Shown: piece after piece, positions 53,081-59,551 of the stretch | Position numbering within the stretch: the first letter of the stretch is position 1 | How the letters are laid out: each line of letters starts with the position of its first letter | Assembly: GCA_002336935.1 (NCBI GenBank) | Contig: DDEW01000002.1 | Location: forward strand, 13,166-77,165 | From: Candidatus Saccharibacteria bacterium UBA1944 | GTDB taxonomy: Bacteria; Patescibacteriota; Saccharimonadia; Saccharimonadales; Saccharimonadaceae | Length of the DNA stretch: 64,000 bases | Reading direction: 5' to 3' | Notes under the pieces: model-generated | What the model was told of the DNA's origin: nothing | The model's input: the letters and a program-made list of their open reading frames with translations, nothing else | Databases searched by the model: none | Program-made: the position numbers and the translations under genes

Positions 53081-53662
53081 TCACAGTACGTCTTTCTTGG
53101 CTATGCGGCCGAAAAATACGACGGTATATTGTAGCGTAAAGTAGAGCGCAGAGCCAACAGCGCACAGGCAGCCAAATGCCAGGCTCGCTTGTTGAGGGAG
53201 TTGTTCGATAGGTCTGGCAACCAGTAGCAGTAGCAATGGCAGAATAACAAGTGCGGCTTTTGTGATGATGACAAATCGGAATGACAGCTGAAGGCGCTGT
53301 TTTTTTGTTGCAGGTTTGTGATGAGTAGCAATTGGAATGGCTGCATTTGCGGCTGTTTTGGTAATGCGCGCCCCTGCTGAAGCAATTGTTTTTGGTAGTC
53401 GAGCAATGACGGTCGCGGTAAATACCAGCACAAGTAGCGTGATGACGGCAGCAATAACGAAGACTACGGGGGTGAACACACCTGCATCAATAGGGGTTGG
53501 AGCGACTTCTTGGCGCTTGGGAAATAAAAACATATCAAGTTCGCCACTAATGACGGGGTACGAAAAAATTACGAGCGACCACATCCATTGCAAAACGAGC
53601 GATAAATACCCGAGCGTTCCTGCGACGTTGGCTAGTGCTGTTCGTTTTGTTTTCGTGCTCAT
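53081..53662 (-). CDS. Four-helix membrane protein, unknown
   Basis: No family is recognised. The 193 residues form four hydrophobic segments (GYLSLVLQWMWSLVIFSYPV, VVFVIAAVITLLVLVFTATV, ITKAALVILPLLLLLVA and FGCLCAVGSALYFTLQYTVVF) with a basic cytosolic loop in the middle (THHKPATKKQRLQL). It lies upstream of the subtilase on the same strand with a gap of about 50 nt. Function is unknown. Confidence 0.65.
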   Translation of the reverse strand: MSTKTKRTALANVAGTLGYLSLVLQWMWSLVIFSYPVISGELDMFLFPKRQEVAPTPIDAGVFTPVVFVIAAVITLLVLVFTATVIARLPKTIASAGARITKTAANAAIPIATHHKPATKKQRLQLSFRFVIITKAALVILPLLLLLVARPIEQLPQQASLAFGCLCAVGSALYFTLQYTVVFFGRIAKKDVL

Positions 53663-53731
53663 GGTTTTATTATAGAAAAAACTGCCTCGATATACAAAAA
53701 GAGCCTCCCTATGCGAGAGCCTCTGATTGTA

Positions 53732-53807
53732 TGGTCGGGGTGAAAGGACTCAAACCTTCGACCTCTCGGTCCCAAACCGAGCGCGCTATCAACTGCGCCA
53801 CACCCCG
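53732..53807 (-). tRNA. tRNA-Pro (UGG)
   Basis: The 76-nt cloverleaf has acceptor CGGGGTG / CACCCCG, D-arm GGCGCAGTTGATAGCGC, anticodon stem CTCGG/CCGAG around TTTGGGA (anticodon TGG), T-arm with GGTTTGAGTCC and an encoded CCA after discriminator A. It is the typical bacterial proline tRNA. Confidence 0.95.
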
Positions 53808-53888
53808 ATAGGTGTACAACGTGGTATTATAAGGTATTTTAACAGGGATTACCAGAGTATTTTGCTTGCACGGCAGTGGTGAGCAATC

Positions 53889-53894
53889 TACAAT
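53889..53894 (+). promoter_or_regulatory. -10 box TACAAT of the GT-C gene
   Basis: The box ends 6 nt before the ATG at 53901. Confidence 0.55.
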
Positions 53895-53900
53895 GAAAAC

Positions 53901-55466
53901 ATGTTAGATAAAATAAAGCGAATATTTTCCCAACGAGAAGCATGGTCACACAAAGACTGGGCGATTCTCGCTGTGGGGCTTGGTGTATTTGGCGTATTGT
54001 CATTAGGAAACATGGCTCGCTGGTCGATATGGTTTGACGAAGCGTATGGAGTTTACTTAATTCGCCATAGTTTTGCGGAAGTGGCGGCATTTACTGCTGC
54101 CGATGTTCACCCGCCGCTCTACTATTGGTTATTGAAAGTGTGGCAGATGCTATTTGGCAGCAGCGAAATCGCATTACGTTCGCTCAGTATGGTCATGGTA
54201 GCGGTTGCAATCGTCTTTATGTATCTTCTTGTTCGTAAATCGTTCGGCAGGCGAGTGGGTGCGTGGACAATGCTCCTCATGGCGCTCTCGCCCATGCTTA
54301 TTCGTTACTCAGAAGAAGCGCGTATGTATGGTATGGCAATGGCAATTGTCGCAGCTGCTACCTATGTACTTGTGAGCGCCACAGAAAGGCCAAGCCGCCG
54401 CAAGTGGATTCTTTATGGCATACTCGTATCGCTTGGCATGTGGACGCACTACTATACGGCGATCATGTGGTTGGCGCACTGGGTATGGCGCTATATGACT
54501 GTTCGTACAACGACAGCTAAAAAGACCGCCAGGGCCTTTTGGACAAAAGAGTGGGTATGGACACACATTCTTGCAGTGGCGTTATTTCTGCCTTGGCTAC
54601 CGCACATGGTTAAACAAATGGCCAATGTTCAGGGAGGCGGTTTCTGGATTCATCCCATTACTGCGACGACACCCTTTAACTTTTTGACTAATATCATACT
54701 GTATCGAGAAAATCACGAAGTGAGTAGTTGGCTGGCAATTTTGATGCTCGCGATTATGACTGGTATAGTGGTAGCGATTGTTTTGGCGTACAAAAAGTTG
54801 CGCGCCGGGCAAAAAGAAACTCTGCGATTGTTTATGGTGATGGCATTTGTCCCAATGCTTTTGTTGCTTGCGCTGTCACTTCCTCCACTTCGCCCTTCAT
54901 TTGTTGATCGCTACTTATTGCCGAGTATTCCCTTCTGGTTTGGTTTATTGGGCATTAGTGTTGCTACGGTGCTAGCAAAACAGAAAGCCCGAGTGGCGCT
55001 TCCTGCCACTGTACTTTTGCTTGTAGGACTGAGCCTAGGGGTTGCGCATGTGTATACCGTAGGCAACTACAACAAGAACGCTAACGACCCTTTGCCTATT
55101 CGTCAAACCGTGCGGCAGATGCAGCAGCTTGGTGCTGTGGGCCAACCCATCCTTTCCTCATCGTCGTGGCGCTTTTATGAAATGCATTACTACGATACAG
55201 AGCGTAACCCGGTGTATTTTGAGGCAACCGATAACTTGACGTGGGGGTCATACGACATGCTTCGGTATAACCCTTACCGCAAAGTATATGGGGCACCTGA
55301 TTTTGCAAAGGAGCATGGCGGTACTATATGGTATGTAGGCGACTGGAAGGCAGGCAGCCCTATACTACCAAGGCAAGGAAGTTGGGAAGTTCTCCGCGAA
55401 GTCAAAGTGGACGGTATTCCCGACAATCAATCAACCATTCACGCTGTTGAAATTCGCCTGAAGTAA
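53901..55466 (+). CDS. GT-C-fold membrane glycosyltransferase (GT39/ArnT-like)
   Basis: The 521-residue polytopic membrane enzyme moves a sugar from a polyprenyl-phosphate donor to an extracytoplasmic acceptor. The GT-C signature WSIWFDEAYGVYLI has the catalytic Asp in the first outer loop, and DVHPPLYYWLLKVW and RYSEEARMYGM follow. There are about 11 helices and a soluble C-terminal domain (from about residue 400). The acceptor, protein or wall polymer, is unknown. It is convergent with an acyltransferase gene (2-bp gap), suggesting shared envelope work. Confidence 0.85.
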   Translation: MLDKIKRIFSQREAWSHKDWAILAVGLGVFGVLSLGNMARWSIWFDEAYGVYLIRHSFAEVAAFTAADVHPPLYYWLLKVWQMLFGSSEIALRSLSMVMVAVAIVFMYLLVRKSFGRRVGAWTMLLMALSPMLIRYSEEARMYGMAMAIVAAATYVLVSATERPSRRKWILYGILVSLGMWTHYYTAIMWLAHWVWRYMTVRTTTAKKTARAFWTKEWVWTHILAVALFLPWLPHMVKQMANVQGGGFWIHPITATTPFNFLTNIILYRENHEVSSWLAILMLAIMTGIVVAIVLAYKKLRAGQKETLRLFMVMAFVPMLLLLALSLPPLRPSFVDRYLLPSIPFWFGLLGISVATVLAKQKARVALPATVLLLVGLSLGVAHVYTVGNYNKNANDPLPIRQTVRQMQQLGAVGQPILSSSSWRFYEMHYYDTERNPVYFEATDNLTWGSYDMLRYNPYRKVYGAPDFAKEHGGTIWYVGDWKAGSPILPRQGSWEVLREVKVDGIPDNQSTIHAVEIRLK

Positions 55467-55467
55467 G

Positions 55468-56562
55468 CTATTTGGGAATAACACGCCGAATGCCAGGCAG
55501 TCGTATAAAGAAGTACGTTGCCATAATGGTGGTGAAGCCGAGCAAAGTGTTGTAGGGAATGGCCAGTGCTTCTGGTACCGCAAAGGTAAAGATATAGTTA
55601 ACCAAACAGATCATGAAGCCATGCGCGATGTACGCGGTGAGCGAGTGAGTGCCGAAGTATTCTAATACGCCATAGGTATACTTTTGCAACCACGGCGCAA
55701 TGCGCTCGAACAAGAACGCAAGTGACACAAACCACAGCCCGGCAACGATAACGCGCAGTGGCGAAAAACCTTCTATCGCAAAGGCTGCATTTGTCCAATC
55801 AACAAAAGCCGTTGGGAGCGACCAGGGGGCAAAGGCGGCCATGACCGACAGAAACAGCAAAACACCAGAAACCCCCCACAGCCCTGAGCGAAGCTGGGCT
55901 TGCATGGTTTGCGCCCGCGCTGACCACCAAGTACGCACTTGGTCAAAGTAAAACCCGACAATACTTGGTAGGAAGAAAATAATTTGCCATTTCATCCACT
56001 CTTCGTCAAAAATGAGCCCAAGAAGGTAGGTGAGTAGCGTGGTAATGACCAACAACCATGGCTGGCGCCTACGGAGCATGAAGACGGCGCCAATTGCAAG
56101 TAATAAGAAGATTGCGTACAGGTACAAGAAATGAATCCACATATGGGGTTGGCCGCCAAGAGCGAATTGCGTAAATGCATCAAGGTGGCTCGTGTAATTG
56201 CCAGTTGAAATAGGAGTAAACGGCATGTTGGGAACCAGCTTACTCCACTCCAGCATGATATAGCCCATACTCACAATGACCATCCAGAAGTAAAGCATGG
56301 CGGCTCGCCACAACAATTTGCGAGCGATGTCGCTAAACGGCAGCTTTAGGCCCTTGAAACCACGAATGTAGCCAATCAGGAAGCCACTAATCATCACAAA
56401 GCCTTCCGCAGCAGTCACCCATAGCTTAGCCTCGCCAGAAACGAGTGCCCAGAGACTGGGGTACTTCCATAGGTGGTCTACAATGATGATGATGACAAAG
56501 TAGCCGCGAAGATAGTCGAGTGACAGGAGCCGGCCTGCGGGCGTTGGTTGAATTTTCGACAT
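55468..56562 (-). CDS. Membrane acyltransferase (OpgC/acyltransferase-3-like)
   Basis: The 364-residue protein has ten or so membrane helices and an N-terminal signature RLLSLDYLRGYFVIIIIVDH, typical of OpgC/acyltransferase-3 families that O-acylate glycans, followed by EGFVMISGFLIGYIRG. It probably decorates a cell-surface polymer. The start MSKIQPTPAG (56562) follows a TATAAT box by 7 nt; the frame upstream is open but reads through the promoter. Confidence 0.8.
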   Translation of the reverse strand: MSKIQPTPAGRLLSLDYLRGYFVIIIIVDHLWKYPSLWALVSGEAKLWVTAAEGFVMISGFLIGYIRGFKGLKLPFSDIARKLLWRAAMLYFWMVIVSMGYIMLEWSKLVPNMPFTPISTGNYTSHLDAFTQFALGGQPHMWIHFLYLYAIFLLLAIGAVFMLRRRQPWLLVITTLLTYLLGLIFDEEWMKWQIIFFLPSIVGFYFDQVRTWWSARAQTMQAQLRSGLWGVSGVLLFLSVMAAFAPWSLPTAFVDWTNAAFAIEGFSPLRVIVAGLWFVSLAFLFERIAPWLQKYTYGVLEYFGTHSLTAYIAHGFMICLVNYIFTFAVPEALAIPYNTLLGFTTIMATYFFIRLPGIRRVIPK

Positions 56563-56569
56563 TGCTATA

Positions 56570-56575
56570 ATTATA
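56570..56575 (-). promoter_or_regulatory. -10 box TATAAT of the acyltransferase gene
   Basis: The box ends 7 nt before the ATG at 56562 on the minus strand. The same A/T-rich stretch also carries a TATAAT on the plus strand that could serve the peroxiredoxin gene. Confidence 0.55.
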
Positions 56576-56616
56576 ACAGAACACCGCATAAGGTTCACGT
56601 AACAAAGGAGAAGAAC

Positions 56617-57081
56617 ATGATGACACAGCAAGTACCCTACCCGGCACCAGAGTTTTCTTTGCAAGACAGTAGCGGAAACACGCATACCCTTGCAAGCTAC
56701 AAAGGAAAGTGGCTCATACTGTATTTCTACCCCAAAGATGATACCCCTGGATGCACACTTGAGGCCTGCAGTTTTAGGGATAGCAACGAACTCCTGTTAG
56801 CAAAGAAGGCGGTTGTCGTAGGAATATCACGTGACAATGCAAAGAGCCATGGTGAATTTGCTAGTTCGTATTCACTACCCTTCACGCTGCTAAGCGATAC
56901 CGATCACGCCGTGATGGATGCTTATGGTGCGTGGGGCAAAAAAATGTTTGGCAAAGAAGGTGTGTTGCGAAAAACCTTTATCATCAATCCTGAGGGGCAA
57001 GTAGTAAAAGTATACGGTAGAGTCATTCCTACCGGGCATGCACGCCAAGTGCTCGCCGACCTTGAGGCGCTTCAGGGATAA
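56617..57081 (+). CDS. bcp: Peroxiredoxin, BCP/PrxQ type
   Basis: This is a thiol peroxidase that reduces hydroperoxides. The active-site motif is DDTPGCTLEAC with peroxidatic Cys followed four residues later by the second Cys, the PrxQ pattern. FYPKDDTPG and FIINPEGQVVKVY are family-typical. It has 154 residues. AAAGGAG lies 7 nt before tandem ATGs. It gives oxidative defence in an otherwise small genome. Confidence 0.95.
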   Translation: MMTQQVPYPAPEFSLQDSSGNTHTLASYKGKWLILYFYPKDDTPGCTLEACSFRDSNELLLAKKAVVVGISRDNAKSHGEFASSYSLPFTLLSDTDHAVMDAYGAWGKKMFGKEGVLRKTFIINPEGQVVKVYGRVIPTGHARQVLADLEALQG

Positions 57082-57804
57082 TTAGCGCGGACGCTTGATA
57101 GCGACTTCACGTGCTTTATGAGCGAAGGTATCGTCAATAACTTGAGGGTGGTATTCGCCATACTTGCGGACCACAGCAGTTTCAATTAAGAAGTCGGCAA
57201 TGGCTGGATTTTTAGGGAGAAGAGAGCCGTGAAGGTAGGTGCCAATTACATTCTTATAGCGGGCGCCTTCTGTGGTATCCTTGCCATTGTTGCCCGCGCC
57301 ACGCACAACAGAACCGAGTGGTATTGCTTTGGCTCCAAGCGTCGTTTGCCCGCTATGGTTTTCATATCCGACAATCTGGCCAAAATCTTCACTTGTTGTC
57401 ACGATGTTACCTATCATTCGCTCGTCCCCACCATAGGTTTCAATGTCAAGTAACCCAATTCCTTGAATCACCTCACCGCTTTTGGTTTTAAAAAAGTGAC
57501 CAAACTGTTGGTAGAGTCCGCATATCATGAGCATTGGTACATTATCTTCAGCGAGTTCAATCAGTTTTGGCCCAATTCGTAGTAAGTCTTCGCCAATGCG
57601 CGATTGCCCGCTATCCTGACCACCGCCGCCGATAATAATATCGACGTCCGATGGGAATGTATCACCTGGATTATATGAGAGTAAATTGACAGAGTAGCCA
57701 TGCCACTCAAGGCGCCGTTTCAACACCAGCGTATTGCCCCAGTCGCCGTATATATTCATGTCGCGCGGGTATAATTGCAAAATACTAATAGTTTTTTGGC
57801 TCAT
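57082..57804 (-). CDS. gatD: Lipid II amidotransferase glutaminase subunit GatD
   Basis: GatD hydrolyses glutamine and hands ammonia to MurT, which amidates the D-Glu of lipid II. It is a class-I-like glutaminase: nucleophile in MLMICGLYQQFG and catalytic His in VIGTYLHGSLLPKNP. The 240-residue length is normal. The start overlaps the murT stop by four bases, a conserved gene pair. Confidence 0.95.
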   Translation of the reverse strand: MSQKTISILQLYPRDMNIYGDWGNTLVLKRRLEWHGYSVNLLSYNPGDTFPSDVDIIIGGGGQDSGQSRIGEDLLRIGPKLIELAEDNVPMLMICGLYQQFGHFFKTKSGEVIQGIGLLDIETYGGDERMIGNIVTTSEDFGQIVGYENHSGQTTLGAKAIPLGSVVRGAGNNGKDTTEGARYKNVIGTYLHGSLLPKNPAIADFLIETAVVRKYGEYHPQVIDDTFAHKAREVAIKRPR

Positions 57805-59084
57805 CGGACCGTCTCCACTTTTGTACGTTTTGCAAGCTTTTTACGGAGTGTGAGCATGGCAGTATAGCTACAGTAAATACGTTTTGGTGTACCGCTTGTT
57901 GACGAGAGGAACTCATTCAGTGCGACGGCAAGGTTGGTGTTGACGTACTTCATCGCAACTTCATCGTATTGTAAGCGCAGCGCCATGTCATAGGCGCGGA
58001 TGCCAGACACAACGGCAACGCCAGTACCCTGCAAGCTGTCAAAATCGACATCCCACAGCCAGCTCATATCACGACCATCAGCGTAGGCATCGTTAATGGC
58101 GATCATGGTTTCATATCCGCTGGGCGAGAAAGAGGCGAGACTGAGTCGAAAGCCAGCAGGGTTTTTGACAAGCACTAGTTCGCAGGTGTCGCCATTAACT
58201 ATGATTGATTCACCGCGGCCAAATGCTGGTGTTACGCGCTGTAGCGAGCTAAGCATTTTAGCTTCGTTTAATTCGGCGCCCATAACCATACGCACAAGGG
58301 CGACTGCACCAACGGCGTTCTGCACATTGTAAATGCCTTTGAGTTGCAGTGTAACGGCATGTGTTTTTTCGTCGTAGCGTATATGAGCGTGTTGACCGTC
58401 AATGGATTCGAGTGAAACGTCATCTGAACGAAAGGCGGATGTTTGGCCCGTTTCTTTCGTTGTAGTACGCATGGCGTCGTCGCTAGGAAACAGTGAAAGA
58501 AGAGACGGGGCAACCCCGTAGGATGTAACGGGCTTGGTGAGCGAAGAAAGAAATGCTTCTGAGCTTAGGCGAGGATCGTCACGATTAATAACGATTCCAT
58601 CGGTTGTGTGTTCAGCGATGATGTGGAGCAGATCGGCGGTTTTATCAATTTCACCAAAGCGGTCAAGCTGGTCGCGCATGACATTGAGAAGCAGGCAGTA
58701 GCGCGGCTGAATGGCACGTACAAAGTGCACCGCATGCGCTTCGTCAAGTTCAAGCACGGCAACATCTGCCTGTAGGCGCCCACGTGAATCGACATCTCCG
58801 AGGAGCGCCGCAGCAACACCGCGAGTAAAGTTACTCCCCGTTCGGTTTGTAAATACTGATAGCCCCTGTCCTTCTAGCAATTCAACTACCATTTTTGTCG
58901 TTGTTGTTTTGCCGTTTGTGCCGCTAATTAGTACGACACCACGCGGCAGTTGCGCCAGGGTGCGCGAAACAAACAGAGGATCAATGCGTTCAACAAACAG
59001 TCCGGGAAGCGCAGAGCCTCCACCCCTAAGTTGGGCAATGTGCTTTACGCCTTTTCCAAGCATTGTAATAAAACGCTGTTGCAT
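57801..59084 (-). CDS. murT: Lipid II amidotransferase ligase subunit MurT, zinc-ribbon lost
   Basis: MurT is a Mur-ligase-fold enzyme that activates the lipid II glutamate for amidation. The ATP loop is ISGTNGKTTTTKM. RNVM-like NVMRDQLDRFGEID and NRDDPRLSSEA match the family, and the C-terminal DUF1727 domain (NDAYADGRDMSWLWDVDF) binds GatD. The central domain of S. aureus and S. pneumoniae MurT has a Cys4 zinc ribbon; here the segment between about residues 190 and 250 has no cysteine at all. The protein starts 6 nt after a TATAAT box. Confidence 0.94.
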   Translation of the reverse strand: MQQRFITMLGKGVKHIAQLRGGGSALPGLFVERIDPLFVSRTLAQLPRGVVLISGTNGKTTTTKMVVELLEGQGLSVFTNRTGSNFTRGVAAALLGDVDSRGRLQADVAVLELDEAHAVHFVRAIQPRYCLLLNVMRDQLDRFGEIDKTADLLHIIAEHTTDGIVINRDDPRLSSEAFLSSLTKPVTSYGVAPSLLSLFPSDDAMRTTTKETGQTSAFRSDDVSLESIDGQHAHIRYDEKTHAVTLQLKGIYNVQNAVGAVALVRMVMGAELNEAKMLSSLQRVTPAFGRGESIIVNGDTCELVLVKNPAGFRLSLASFSPSGYETMIAINDAYADGRDMSWLWDVDFDSLQGTGVAVVSGIRAYDMALRLQYDEVAMKYVNTNLAVALNEFLSSTSGTPKRIYCSYTAMLTLRKKLAKRTKVETVR

Positions 59085-59090
59085 AGTCTT

Positions 59091-59096
59091 ATTATA
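59091..59096 (-). promoter_or_regulatory. -10 box TATAAT of murT
   Basis: The box ends 6 nt before the ATG at 59084 on the minus strand, so the murT-gatD mRNA is predicted to be leaderless. Confidence 0.6.
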
Positions 59097-59155
59097 CAGG
59101 CATATGACCTGTGAGTAATTGTGACATGCGACTAGTGAATTGGACCTACCTGAGG

Positions 59156-59161
59156 TACAAT
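59156..59161 (+). promoter_or_regulatory. -10 box TACAAT of the 59.2-kb membrane gene
   Basis: The box ends 6 nt before the ATG at 59168. Confidence 0.55.
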
Positions 59162-59167
59162 AGGGTT

Positions 59168-59551
59168 ATGTTTATTGTGGGCTTGTTCACGTGGTGGTAT
59201 GGTGCCGGCTGGAAGCAGCGTCTTTTGGAAGCCCGTGAGCATATGGCGAGTACCTACGACTACTTCTCGATTGATCTGTTGGCACGCACGCTCTTTTCAC
59301 CCTATCGTCAGATATCTGCAGGTACAGTACGCGGCCCGATTGGGGTACAAATGCGTGCGTGGTTTGACAGACTTATATCGCGCACAATTGGTGCAATTGT
59401 GCGTTCGCTCGTGATTGTTATAGGGGTGGTTACACTCCTAGTGACACTAATGGTGAACACTATCGTCATCATAGTCTGGGGGCTTGTGCCTGTTGCGCCG
59501 ATTATTGGTATGGTATTGATGAGTACGGGGTGGGTACCATGGCACATTTAG
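59168..59551 (+). CDS. Small membrane protein paired with Clp-like ATPase
   Basis: No family is recognised. The 127 residues begin with a short hydrophobic and aromatic segment (MFIVGLFTWWYGAGW) and a charged helix (KQRLLEAREHMASTYDYFSIDLL). Two long membrane helices follow (AIVRSLVIVIGVVTLLVTLMV and IVIIVWGLVPVAPIIGMVLM). It ends within the 5' end of the Clp-like gene (13-nt overlap), so the two products are made together and may form one membrane complex. Confidence 0.7.
   Translation: MFIVGLFTWWYGAGWKQRLLEAREHMASTYDYFSIDLLARTLFSPYRQISAGTVRGPIGVQMRAWFDRLISRTIGAIVRSLVIVIGVVTLLVTLMVNTIVIIVWGLVPVAPIIGMVLMSTGWVPWHI

Noticed and set aside
53681..53731. Terminator after tRNA-Pro
   Set aside because: The GAGGCTCTC...GGGAGGCTC sequence is mostly a direct repeat. 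Only a 5-bp stem with a G-U pair before a T run can be drawn, too weak to call.
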